A DNA stretch of 37,409 nucleotides from Burkholderiaceae bacterium (lineage in GTDB: Bacteria > Pseudomonadota > Gammaproteobacteria > Burkholderiales > Burkholderiaceae): the NCBI GenBank assembly GCA_947448695.1, contig CANFOL010000005.1, positions 32,001 through 69,409 of the forward strand, in the 5' to 3' direction. The position numbers were made by a program, and so were the translations under genes. The notes beneath the pieces are model-generated. The model had not been told where the DNA came from. It made no database searches and saw only the letters and a list, made by a program, of their open reading frames with translations. Shown piece after piece: positions 10,197 to 18,547 of the stretch (position 1 is its first letter; each line of letters opens with the position of its first letter).

Positions 10197-10994
10197 TTAA
10201 AAACTATCTTTCATTTTTCGGATAACAGCAAGTACCTCCGACGAAGTGTTTAACTTTGCTGGTGTTACTTGCCGCGCAAAGTTCATCATACTAGGTAAAT
10301 CACATCTCATAAAGGGGTTTACTTTTTTTTCTAAACCAATCGTTGTTGGAACCGTTGGAGTATTGGTATTACGCAGCTCATTCGCCTGCTTTGACCATTC
10401 TATTAAGTCCGTATTATTCTGTTCTATGGTTAAAGCAAACTTGATATTTGATAACGTGTATTCATGCGCACAACACACTAAAGTTGCCTCAGGTAACTGT
10501 GCAAACTTTTGCAGTGATTGATACATATCATTTGCACTGCCTTCAAACAACCTTCCACACCCTGTTGCAAAAAGAGTATCCCCACAATACAACCGAGGAG
10601 TAGACATCGACTTTGAGTGAGGTAAGTAATAGGCCACATGGGAGAGTGTATGTCCTGGAACAGCTAGAACCTTGGCAATCACTTCAGGAAATAACTCTAC
10701 GTCATCTTGATCCTCAATCACTCGGTCTAAAAAAGTAATTGCAGGATGTAGGGGTCCCACCGAAGTAACGGATTGTTGATTGGATTTTTTTGCCCATTCC
10801 AATAATTGCGAGACGCCACCAATATGGTCCATATGATGATGGGTGATGAGAATACCTTTTAAAGCAATATGATCCTTTTCAAAAAACTGAATAATCGGAT
10901 TGGCATCACCCGGATCTACAACCCAAGCTTCTTGATTTTGTATGATTACCCATAAGTAATTATCATTAAAGGCAGGAATTTGTTTAAACTGCAA
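10197..10994 (-). CDS. gloB: Hydroxyacylglutathione hydrolase (glyoxalase II)
   Basis: Hydrolyses S-lactoylglutathione to lactate and glutathione in methylglyoxal detoxification. The metallo-beta-lactamase motif THHHMDHIGG supplies binuclear metal ligands, and further ligands lie in VPGHTLSH, YCGDTLFATGCG and CAHEYT. No ATG opens the frame. The frame can begin at TTG 11051 or at TTGs at 11021, 11009 or 10994. I prefer 10994 because it places QIPAFNDNYLW a few residues from the N-terminus as in the family (265 residues) and has a GGA upstream. The longest reading from 11051 gives 284 residues and nearly touches the divergent methyltransferase gene. Confidence 0.93.
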   Translation of the reverse strand: MQFKQIPAFNDNYLWVIIQNQEAWVVDPGDANPIIQFFEKDHIALKGILITHHHMDHIGGVSQLLEWAKKSNQQSVTSVGPLHPAITFLDRVIEDQDDVELFPEVIAKVLAVPGHTLSHVAYYLPHSKSMSTPRLYCGDTLFATGCGRLFEGSANDMYQSLQKFAQLPEATLVCCAHEYTLSNIKFALTIEQNNTDLIEWSKQANELRNTNTPTVPTTIGLEKKVNPFMRCDLPSMMNFARQVTPAKLNTSSEVLAVIRKMKDSF

Positions 10995-11061
10995 AGGTAT
11001 ATTTTCCAATTTTTCTTTCAAGAGAATTTCTTCATCACTAATTGAGATCAATCACATACCG

Positions 11062-11859
11062 ATGATACCAAGCACTTCAGAAAATTCCAAATACTCCCAA
11101 TATGAATGGGATCAATGGTTAAGTACCTCACCAGGTCAGTATGTGCTGGCTTGGGAGTCTAACCAATTTAGCAATTCCGTTGAAGATGCTTTTGGTTTTG
11201 AAGCTTTACAAATTGGACTACCCCAATTATCTTGCCTGGCAAATAATCGTATTACACACCGATGGCAGATGTTATTGCCAACGCAGCCTTTTCATGATGA
11301 ACAAACTGATCCCAATGTTCATGTCATTTGCCAAGGATCTATTTACGATTTACCTTTTGCAAATGAAAGCTTTGATTTAATAGCACTCCCCCACGTTTTA
11401 GAGTTTATGGAAAGCCCTCATGAAGCCCTTCGTGAAATTCATCGAATATTAAGGCCTGAAGGTCGAATCGTTATCTCTGGATTTAATCCCTTTAGTTTAT
11501 GGGGTCTTCGCCAATATGGCGGAAACTTAATTGATCGCCCCTTTCTGCCCAAAGAGGGTCAATTTATTAGCCATCACAGGATTAAAGATTGGCTTAATTT
11601 GCTAAATTATTCAATTGATCGAGGAAGGTTTGGATGTTATGGTATTCCAATTAAAAATAGCTCTCGATTACATGGCCAAACTTTACTAGATAAAGTAGGT
11701 GATCGTTGGTGGCCGTTTATGGGCTCTGTATTTATATTAAGTGCGGTAAAAAGAATCCCTGGAACTAAAATGGTGGGACTAATCAAGCCTAGCCGTAAAA
11801 TCCTTCCCACAGTTTTAAAGCCCTTAGCAAGATCTAACTCTAACGATGAAAAGCAATAA
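11062..11859 (+). CDS. Class I SAM-dependent methyltransferase (type 11), substrate unknown
   Basis: A 265-residue cytosolic protein with the Rossmann methyltransferase core. Motif II/III elements are clear: the [14 protein letters not shown] segment and the [17 protein letters not shown] segment. The usual glycine-rich SAM motif I is degenerate; the equivalent stretch is ALQIGLPQL. The family is commonly found upstream of rnhA in Burkholderiales, and here its last 14 bases overlap the rnhA start, which points to translational coupling. No Shine-Dalgarno sequence is evident before the ATG. I cannot name the substrate. Confidence 0.85.
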   Translation: MIPSTSENSKYSQYEWDQWLSTSPGQYVLAWESNQFSNSVEDAFGFEALQIGLPQLSCLANNRITHRWQMLLPTQPFHDEQTDPNVHVICQGSIYDLPFANESFDLIALPHVLEFMESPHEALREIHRILRPEGRIVISGFNPFSLWGLRQYGGNLIDRPFLPKEGQFISHHRIKDWLNLLNYSIDRGRFGCYGIPIKNSSRLHGQTLLDKVGDRWWPFMGSVFILSAVKRIPGTKMVGLIKPSRKILPTVLKPLARSNSNDEKQ

Positions 11860-12298
11860 ACCTTCTGTCATTATTTACACCGATGGTGCTTGCAAGGGCA
11901 ATCCGGGCCTAGGTGGCTGGGGCGTTGTTTTAAGGTCGGGGGAGAGGGAAAAACACCTTTACGGGGGCGAAAAAAACACCACGAATAACCGCATGGAAAT
12001 GATGGCGGTGATCGAGGCTTTAAAAGCCCTCAAATCCTCTTGTCATATTCAACTTTTTACCGACTCACAATATGTCAATCGCGGTGTGAATGAATGGCTA
12101 CAAAATTGGAAAAAAGCTGGCTGGAAAACCGCTTCAAAAGCACCTGTCAAAAATGTTGATTTATGGCAAATTCTTGATGGGCTTTTAGACAGTCATGATA
12201 TTGAGTGGCATTGGGTAAAGGGGCATTCTGGAGATCTTGACAATGACTTGGCAGACGAACTTGCTAATCGAGGGGCTTTAGAAGCTAGAAATGCATAA
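11846..12298 (+). CDS. rnhA: Ribonuclease HI
   Basis: Degrades the RNA strand of RNA-DNA hybrids in replication and R-loop removal. The four-carboxylate metal site is visible: D13 in [12 protein letters not shown]51 in NNRMEMMA, D73 in FTDSQYV, and an aspartate near residue 136 in the [11 protein letters not shown] segment. The HWVKGHSG segment carries the conserved histidine. At 150 residues it matches the family. It overlaps the preceding methyltransferase by 14 bases. In related genomes dnaQ usually follows closely; here an efflux gene pair lies between them. Confidence 0.97.
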   Translation: MKSNKPSVIIYTDGACKGNPGLGGWGVVLRSGEREKHLYGGEKNTTNNRMEMMAVIEALKALKSSCHIQLFTDSQYVNRGVNEWLQNWKKAGWKTASKAPVKNVDLWQILDGLLDSHDIEWHWVKGHSGDLDNDLADELANRGALEARNA

Positions 12299-12447
12299 TT
12301 TTTGCTTTTTAAACACAGGTTTAATATTTTTAAACGATTTCTAAAAAACTTGTGAGAAAATCGAAGGTTGAGAATTTCGACGCCTTACTTGTTGAATGAA
12401 CTTAGGGCTTTTAGCAACTAATATAAGACTAGAATTATTGGAGATTC
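12299..12447 (+). promoter_or_regulatory. Upstream region of the efflux operon
   Basis: 149 bases lie between rnhA and the adaptor gene. They hold an inverted repeat, TCGAA (12361-12365) and TTCGA (12376-12380), which could be an operator half-site pair, and a TATAAG near 12423 that could serve as a -10 without a good -35. No rnhA terminator is obvious. No regulator gene adjoins the operon, so any repressor must be encoded elsewhere. Weak evidence. Confidence 0.25.
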
Positions 12448-13617
12448 ATGAATACGCCAGCAACTAGACGCTTTGGTTTTAAAAAAATATTCTTTTACAT
12501 CATAGGCTTGGCAATCATTGCTGTGATTGCTTATTTTCTCTATTCGTCATTCGTAAAGCCCAAAAAAGGGCCATCTGAGGTAGTCCAAACGGTAGTTACT
12601 ACCAAGGCTGTTCAACAAGATTTTCCAGTCATTATTGAAACTTCAGGAAACATTGTCGCTAACAATATAGTAGATATTAGACCTCAAGTAGCGAATGTGA
12701 TTGCCCAAATCCACATTAAAGATGGTCAAGATGTCAAAAAAGGCGATTTACTTTTTACCCTGGATGATCGCGCTGATAAAGCCAACTATGAAAAGTTCAA
12801 AGCACTCGCAGAGGACGCTGAACGTCAATATCAACGTGCACTGGAATTAGCTAAACAAAACTTTATTTCCAAAGCAAGTGTCGAAACTGCCATGGCAAAT
12901 GCTAACTCGGCAAGAGCAGCCGCCAACTCAGCTCAAGTCACTCTGAGTTACGACTATATTCAGTCCCCTATTTCTGGGCGAGCAGGGGTAATTAATGTGT
13001 TCCCTGGATCGCTAGTTTCACCTAGTAATACAGTTTCAATCACTTCGCTTGCAACGGCAACGAGTACACAAAGTTCTATGGTGACGATTAGTCAGTTAAA
13101 TCCTATCAATGTGCAATTCACAATCCCTGAAGCATATATGGCTGAGTTAATAAAGTTGCAAAAGTCTACTGCTGGGTTAATTGTTAATGTAGATCTTGGT
13201 AGGGGCTTAACGAAACAAGGCAAAGTCTATGTTATCGATAATCAAATTGACCCAGCATTAGGCTCAGTTAGAGTCAAAGCAACACTAGATAACTCTGATT
13301 ACTTATTAGCCCCAGGAAGATTTGTGAGTGTCAATTTACAAACCAAATTACTTAAAGATGCCATCGTAGTTCCTAGTCAATCTGTTGTCTCCAATACGCA
13401 AGGGGATCTTATCTACACTGTGGATGCGGAAAATAAAACCGTCCTCAATAAAGTCAAAATTATTAGTCAAGGTAATGGAAGTGTTGCTGTAACAGGAATT
13501 AAAGAAGGTGATCGTGTGGTGGTCGAGGGTAAGCAAAACATCCGCCCAGGTCTTAAAGTTGTTGAAGGATCTGCAAGAAAAGTAAGTGAAGAAGAGTCCA
13601 AGAAATCATCTCAATAG
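12448..13617 (+). CDS. RND efflux periplasmic adaptor (membrane fusion protein)
   Basis: A 389-residue AcrA/MdtA-type adaptor that would bridge an inner-membrane RND pump to an outer-membrane channel. A single membrane segment spans about residues 13-33 with no lipobox, so it is anchored by an uncleaved helix. The lipoyl/barrel-sandwich halves flank an alpha hairpin at about 100-165 (QVANVIAQIHIKDGQDVKKG before it, YIQSPISGRAG after it). The beta-barrel and membrane-proximal domains follow. The ATG has GGAG seven bases upstream. It lies 31 nt before the permease gene. Substrates cannot be inferred; no TolC-type gene is nearby. Confidence 0.92.
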   Translation: MNTPATRRFGFKKIFFYIIGLAIIAVIAYFLYSSFVKPKKGPSEVVQTVVTTKAVQQDFPVIIETSGNIVANNIVDIRPQVANVIAQIHIKDGQDVKKGDLLFTLDDRADKANYEKFKALAEDAERQYQRALELAKQNFISKASVETAMANANSARAAANSAQVTLSYDYIQSPISGRAGVINVFPGSLVSPSNTVSITSLATATSTQSSMVTISQLNPINVQFTIPEAYMAELIKLQKSTAGLIVNVDLGRGLTKQGKVYVIDNQIDPALGSVRVKATLDNSDYLLAPGRFVSVNLQTKLLKDAIVVPSQSVVSNTQGDLIYTVDAENKTVLNKVKIISQGNGSVAVTGIKEGDRVVVEGKQNIRPGLKVVEGSARKVSEEESKKSSQ

Positions 13618-13648
13618 GCCTTAAAGTCTAATCAACCAGGAATTCTTT

Positions 13649-16600
13649 ATGACAATTTCAGAATTATGTATACGACGCCCAGTGATGACGGTATTGCTAT
13701 CACTGGCTATTATTGTTGCAGGGACCATTGCCTATACTAAAATTCCTGTTGCTGCTTTACCAAGTTTTAACTCACCGGTTATTCAAGTGTCGGCATCACT
13801 TCCAGGTGCCAGCCCTGAGAATATGGCATCAAGCGTTGCCTTACCCTTAGAAAAAGAATTTTCCACGATTGATGGTATCAACGTCATTAGTTCTACGAAT
13901 TTTCTAGGTAGTACAAGTGTCACCCTTGAATTTAATAACTCAAAAGATATCGATAAAGCTGCGGTAGATGTACAGGCGGCATTGTTGCGCGCCCAAAGAA
14001 GACTTCCGATCGAAATGACAATTCCACCATCGTATAGGAAGGTCAATCCGGCAGATGCTCCAGTTTTATATCTGACCATGACTTCGCCTTCAATGAGTCT
14101 GTCAACCATCAATGATTATGCGGAAAATTTGTTATCCCCCAATCTATCAACGATTGATGGTGTTGCGCAGGTTATTATCTTTGGCGCTAAAAGATACGCG
14201 GTTCGCGTCAGAGCACTGCCAGCTAAGTTAGCGCTGAATAATCTTACGCTTGATGACATTAGTGTTGCCATTAACAAAGCTAACTCTAATTCTCCAGTTG
14301 GTTTATTAGAGGGCCCAAGGCAATCCTTAACTATTTATGCCAATAGTCAACTAATTAAAGCCACGGAATATGCAGACCTGATTGTCGCCCAGCGTAATGG
14401 TTTTCCGATTCGGCTAGGAGATGTGGCCGAAGTTTCTGAATCTTTTGAAAACGTGAGAACCTTGGGTAGGTATAAGTCTGATCGCTCGATTACCCTAGCT
14501 ATTCAAAAACAACCAAATGCAAATACGGTGAAGGTGGTTGATGCCATTAAAGAAATGCTTCCCCAATTTCAGGCGCAACTCCCCGCCTCAATCCAAATCA
14601 ACCAACTAAATGATCGCTCTAAATCGATTAAAGAAGCTATTCATGATGTCAACCTTACTTTAATGCTGACCATTTTCTTGGTGGTGTTAGTCATTTTCTT
14701 ATTTTTGAAACATATCTCAGCTACAGTCATTCCCGCCCTTAGTTTGCCAATTTCATTGATTGGTGCTTTTTTCTTAATGTACTGGATGGGTTATAGCCTT
14801 GACAATATTTCCTTACTTGGCATAACTTTAGCTGTGGGTCTAGTGGTTGATGATTCTATTGTGGTTTTAGAAAACATTATTCGATATATTGAAGAGGGTA
14901 TGTCCCCTTTGCAAGCTGCTTTGAAAGGTAGTAAAGAAGTTGGCTTTACGATTATTTCTATTTCTATTTCGCTCGTTGCTGTTTTTATTCCTATTTTCTT
15001 TATGCAAGGACCAGTAGGTCTTTTATTTAGAGAGTTTGCAGTTGTTGTGAGCTTATCCATTCTTGTTTCTGCGATTGTCTCTTTGACGGTTGTACCAATG
15101 CTATGTAGCCGTTTTTTACCGAATATGACGGATCCTGCCAATCACCCAAAAGAATATTGGATCACTAAAAAATTTGATATTTTGTTTAATGCTATTTACA
15201 ACGGGTACTCTAGAACTCTTCTCGTAGCGTTAGATCATAAGCGCATCGTCTTAGGAGTTGCGTTTGCAACTTTCGCTATTACTATTGCCATGTTCATTTA
15301 TGTTCCTAAAGGATTCTTCCCCGAGGAAGATATCGGTCAAATCATTGTTACTACAGAGGCATCTGAGGATATTTCTTTTGAGGCTATGCTAGCACTTCAA
15401 GACCGCGCAGCAGATATGATTAATCAAAGCCCTTATGTGGAAAGTTTTGTTTCAGTATTGGGTGGCGGCGCCAGCACTGGGCTTAACTCAGGTCGAATGT
15501 TTCTTAATTTAAAGCCCAAAGATGAACGGCCGAAAATGAGCAAGCTGCAGGAAGAACTGCGAAAAGAATTTAGGAAAATTCCTGGTTTAGTTGTCTTCAT
15601 GCGTCCAGTTCAAAATCTACAACTAGGTGGAAAGTCCAGTAAAAGTAGATACCAATATATTCTTCAAAGTGTCGGCTTAGAAGGTATTAACGAATGGTCT
15701 GAAAAAGTACAAGCTCAGATGAAAAAAGACCCGATATTTAGAGACGTCACCAGCGACTCACAATTAAAAGGGCTGAGCTTAAAAGTAGATATTAATCGTG
15801 AAAAGGCAGCTTCATCAGGTGTAACGATGCAAGATATTCGAACAGCACTTTACACAGCCTATGGCGAAAAACAAGTTTCTACTATTTACACTCCAGTCAA
15901 TACCTACCAAGTGATTCTTGAAGTAACTCCTCAAGATAAACAATTTGAATCTGACCTTAACTCGATTTATGTCCGTGGTCGTACAACGGATAAATTAATT
16001 CCATTGTCTAGTCTTGCCACATTCAAACGCTTTATTGGACCAACCGCGGTTAACCACCAAGGGCAAATTCCAGCGGTCACGATTTCTTTTAACTTAGCTC
16101 CTGATGTTCCATTAGGCGACGCAACTAAAAAATTAGAGAATATTACTAAAGATATTAAGTTGCCCAATACAATCTTAACAAGCTATGGTGGCGATGCGGC
16201 CGTATTTAAAGATAATCAAGGTGGGCAAGCGATTTTATTAATTGCAGCCTTGGGAGTTATTTATGTACTTCTTGGTGTGTTGTATGAGAGTTACATTCAC
16301 CCTCTGACCATTCTCGCTGGACTACCGTCTGCGGCAATCGGCGCCTTATTGTTTTTGCAAATGTTTGGCATGGATCTAACGATCATTGCAACCATCGGTA
16401 TCCTACTTTTAATTGGTATCGTTAAAAAGAATGCGATTCTGATGATTGACTTTGCTCTTGATGCTAAGAGATCACGCAATCTGCCAGCTCATGAAGCTAT
16501 TCATGAAGCCTGCTTGGTTCGCTTTAGACCAATTCTGATGACAACTCTTGCCGCCATGATGGGCGCTTTACCAATTGCATTAGGTCTTGGTGCTGGAGCT

Positions 16601-16756
16601 GAGTTAAGGCAACCTTTAGGTATTGCGGTTGTGGGGGGTCTTGCTTTCTCTCAAGTCATCACCCTTTACATTACACCTGTCATTTATATTTACTTAGATA
16701 AGTTTGCGGGAAATGGTCCAATGCAAATCTCTGAAGAAACACTCAAAGGTGTTTAA
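13649..16756 (+). CDS. RND multidrug efflux permease (HAE1 family, AcrB/MdtB-like)
   Basis: A 1035-residue proton-driven inner-membrane pump. Proton-relay aspartates D401 and D402 lie in GLVVDDSIVVLENI, and the partner lysine region GIVKKNAILMIDFA is near residue 930. There are two sets of transmembrane helices, with large periplasmic loops after helices 1 and 7. The N-terminal IRRPVMTVLLSLAII is typical of the family. A Shine-Dalgarno AGG precedes the ATG. The length and motifs indicate an intact pump forming an operon with the upstream adaptor. The closest named homologues appear to be MdtB/MdtC-like, but I do not assign a symbol. It ends 9 nt before dnaQ. Confidence 0.95.
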   Translation: MTISELCIRRPVMTVLLSLAIIVAGTIAYTKIPVAALPSFNSPVIQVSASLPGASPENMASSVALPLEKEFSTIDGINVISSTNFLGSTSVTLEFNNSKDIDKAAVDVQAALLRAQRRLPIEMTIPPSYRKVNPADAPVLYLTMTSPSMSLSTINDYAENLLSPNLSTIDGVAQVIIFGAKRYAVRVRALPAKLALNNLTLDDISVAINKANSNSPVGLLEGPRQSLTIYANSQLIKATEYADLIVAQRNGFPIRLGDVAEVSESFENVRTLGRYKSDRSITLAIQKQPNANTVKVVDAIKEMLPQFQAQLPASIQINQLNDRSKSIKEAIHDVNLTLMLTIFLVVLVIFLFLKHISATVIPALSLPISLIGAFFLMYWMGYSLDNISLLGITLAVGLVVDDSIVVLENIIRYIEEGMSPLQAALKGSKEVGFTIISISISLVAVFIPIFFMQGPVGLLFREFAVVVSLSILVSAIVSLTVVPMLCSRFLPNMTDPANHPKEYWITKKFDILFNAIYNGYSRTLLVALDHKRIVLGVAFATFAITIAMFIYVPKGFFPEEDIGQIIVTTEASEDISFEAMLALQDRAADMINQSPYVESFVSVLGGGASTGLNSGRMFLNLKPKDERPKMSKLQEELRKEFRKIPGLVVFMRPVQNLQLGGKSSKSRYQYILQSVGLEGINEWSEKVQAQMKKDPIFRDVTSDSQLKGLSLKVDINREKAASSGVTMQDIRTALYTAYGEKQVSTIYTPVNTYQVILEVTPQDKQFESDLNSIYVRGRTTDKLIPLSSLATFKRFIGPTAVNHQGQIPAVTISFNLAPDVPLGDATKKLENITKDIKLPNTILTSYGGDAAVFKDNQGGQAILLIAALGVIYVLLGVLYESYIHPLTILAGLPSAAIGALLFLQMFGMDLTIIATIGILLLIGIVKKNAILMIDFALDAKRSRNLPAHEAIHEACLVRFRPILMTTLAAMMGALPIALGLGAGAELRQPLGIAVVGGLAFSQVITLYITPVIYIYLDKFAGNGPMQISEETLKGV

Positions 16757-16765
16757 GGCTATCCA

Positions 16766-17470
16766 TTGAAACTGACTCGCCAAATTATTCTAGATACCGA
16801 AACAACTGGACTGCACCCGAATAATGGGGACCGTCTAGTTGAAATTGGTTGTATTGAACTCGTCAATCGTAGGCTTAGTGGTAATAATTTACATTTCTAC
16901 ATCAATCCTGAAAGAGATATGCCTGAAGCAGCGGCGGCAATCCATGGACTTCGTGAAGATTTTTTAAAAGATAAACCGGTTTTTGCAGACGTAGTTCGTG
17001 AAATTACTACTTTTTCACAAGGGGCTGAAGTCATTATCCATAACGCTGCTTTTGATTTAGGCTTTTTGGATATGGAGTTTAAACGTTTGGGTTTGGCGCC
17101 GTATAGTTCACTCGTTGCTAGTGTGATTGACACCCTCACCGATGCGCAAAAGATGTTTCCTGGAAAAAGAAATAGACTTGATGATTTATGTAACCGCTTT
17201 GGTGTAAAAAATGACCATCGTACGCTCCACGGAGCTCTTCTCGATGCGAAACTGTTAGCCGAGGTCTACTTATGTATGAGTAGGGGTCAAAATGATTTAA
17301 TGATGGATTCAGGCGTTGAAAAATCGAGTCACTCTAGCTTTCAATTTCAACTACCTCCTGCATCAGATCTAATGATTATCAACGCATCTTCTGAAGAAGA
17401 AGCACTTCATCAAAAGTTAATGGAAGATATCGCTAAAAAAGCGATCAATCCTCCTACCTGGCTTCATTAA
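16766..17470 (+). CDS. dnaQ: DNA polymerase III epsilon subunit (3'-5' proofreading exonuclease)
   Basis: Proofreads replicative synthesis within the Pol III core. It is a DEDDh exonuclease with D10 and E12 in LDTETTG, D97 in HNAAFDLGF, and H155 with D160 in HGALLDAKLL. At 234 residues it is near family length (E. coli 243). The exonuclease domain spans about 5-175, followed by a tail for polymerase contact. The start is a TTG at 16766 with AAGG at 16755-16758, overlapping the permease stop. With 9 nt to the permease it is probably cotranscribed or coupled with the efflux genes, an unusual context for an essential replication gene. Confidence 0.95.
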   Translation: MKLTRQIILDTETTGLHPNNGDRLVEIGCIELVNRRLSGNNLHFYINPERDMPEAAAAIHGLREDFLKDKPVFADVVREITTFSQGAEVIIHNAAFDLGFLDMEFKRLGLAPYSSLVASVIDTLTDAQKMFPGKRNRLDDLCNRFGVKNDHRTLHGALLDAKLLAEVYLCMSRGQNDLMMDSGVEKSSHSSFQFQLPPASDLMIINASSEEEALHQKLMEDIAKKAINPPTWLH

Positions 17471-17522
17471 TCCATACTGTAAGATAACTTCATGAGTCTC
17501 AAGACTCGATGAGAAGATATCC

Positions 17523-18386
17523 ATGATGAAAAATAACTCCCCTAAACATAACAATGAGAAATATGAGGTTCGTGACACTCAATCCATTGAATTGTTAAAG
17601 GAGCTTCATATCCTGACGCGTGATGGCAAAATGAATCAAGATAGTCGCAGAAAACTTAAACAAGTGTTCCATTTAGTGCAATTTATCGAGCCAATCATCA
17701 ATGATATTTCTCAGCAACAACAAAGGTTTAATCTTGTGGATTTTGGAGCTGGTAAATCCTATTTGGGGTTTTTACTCTATGATCTCGTTGCAAAACATCT
17801 TGTGCATCCATTTCAAATCATAGGCATCGAGCTAAGAGATGATTTAGTTCAATATTCAAAAAAACTTGCTCAACAGATCCATTTCGAGCATATGCTGTTT
17901 TATCAATTAAATACTCAAGAAGCACTTGTTTCACCTGACTTACCCCAACAAATTGATATAGTTACTGCTCTGCATGCCTGTAATACTGCAACAGATGATG
18001 CAATTGACTTTGCTCTTCATCGAAATGTTCCACACATTGTTATAGTGCCTTGCTGCCAAGCAGAGTTAGCTGGCCTTTTGAAAGAAAATAAATCCCAAGT
18101 GCTGAAAAATAATTATTTTTCAGCACTATGGAAATTTCCAATTCATACAAGAGAGTTTGGTAGCCATTTAACCAATGTCATGCGCTGTTTATTCCTAGAG
18201 TCCTGCGGTTATGAGGTTACTGTGACTGAACTTGTCGGTTGGGAACACTCGATGAAAAATGAATTAATCATCGCGAAGAAACTTCAGTCCTCAAATAAGT
18301 CGCAAAAAGCAAGTGAGCAATTAAAACATCTTTTACTTGAATTCAATTTAGAAAGCTTGGCGCCCAGATTTAAGATTAATTTATAA
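17523..18386 (+). CDS. SAM-dependent methyltransferase, Methyltransf_32-like
   Basis: A 287-residue cytosolic protein. The SAM motif I is DFGAGKSYLG (73-82), followed by an acidic ligand in GIELRDD (101-107). HACNTATDDAID (151-162) and VPCCQ (175-179) recall the HACDxATD and PCC motifs of the PF13679 family, which includes eukaryotic METTL25- and GSTCD-like proteins. The substrate is unknown and there is no operon partner that suggests one. Two ATGs in tandem (17523 and 17526) follow a GAGAAG. A small 5-bp hairpin with a UCAA loop lies at 17494-17507 just upstream of the ribosome binding site. Confidence 0.8.
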   Translation: MMKNNSPKHNNEKYEVRDTQSIELLKELHILTRDGKMNQDSRRKLKQVFHLVQFIEPIINDISQQQQRFNLVDFGAGKSYLGFLLYDLVAKHLVHPFQIIGIELRDDLVQYSKKLAQQIHFEHMLFYQLNTQEALVSPDLPQQIDIVTALHACNTATDDAIDFALHRNVPHIVIVPCCQAELAGLLKENKSQVLKNNYFSALWKFPIHTREFGSHLTNVMRCLFLESCGYEVTVTELVGWEHSMKNELIIAKKLQSSNKSQKASEQLKHLLLEFNLESLAPRFKINL

Positions 18387-18403
18387 AAATAAACCTATAA
18401 ATT

Positions 18404-18428
18404 TTATATCTGTGTGACGTTATATCTG
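18404..18428. repeat. 9-bp direct repeat, 16-bp period
   Basis: TTATATCTG occurs at 18404-18412 and again at 18420-18428, separated by seven bases, in the gap between two convergent genes. A 16-bp period places the copies about one and a half helical turns apart. Its role is unknown and chance is possible in AT-rich DNA. Confidence 0.35.
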
Positions 18429-18512
18429 AAAAAATAATGATTCTTTTTTACATCACTTTAAATGAGTATTAGTGGAAAAGGTGTAACAGTTATTACAACC
18501 CATTCAGGAGCT

Positions 18513-18532
18513 TCGATAGAAGAGACTATCGA
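18513..18532. repeat. Perfect 7-bp inverted repeat in a convergent gap
   Basis: TCGATAG (18513-18519) and CTATCGA (18526-18532) flank a six-base AAGAGA loop. No T run follows on either strand, so it is not a standard intrinsic terminator. A second, looser inverted pair, TGTAA (18482-18486) and TTACA (18491-18495), lies just upstream. The rest of the 161-base gap shows only A/T runs near 18428-18455 that might give weak bidirectional termination. Confidence 0.4.
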
Positions 18533-18547
18533 TAATTGAGTAAAACC

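Noticed and set aside
13783..14112. 109-codon minus-strand frame inside the RND permease gene (also 14791-15141)
   Set aside because: Shadow of a conserved pump gene; proteins are low complexity and match nothing I know.
18482..18495. TyrR box or FNR site at the TGTAA/TTACA pair
   Set aside because: The spacing is wrong for TyrR (TGTAAA-N6-TTTACA) and the sequence wrong for FNR (TTGAT-N4-ATCAA); it also lies between convergent ends with no promoter.
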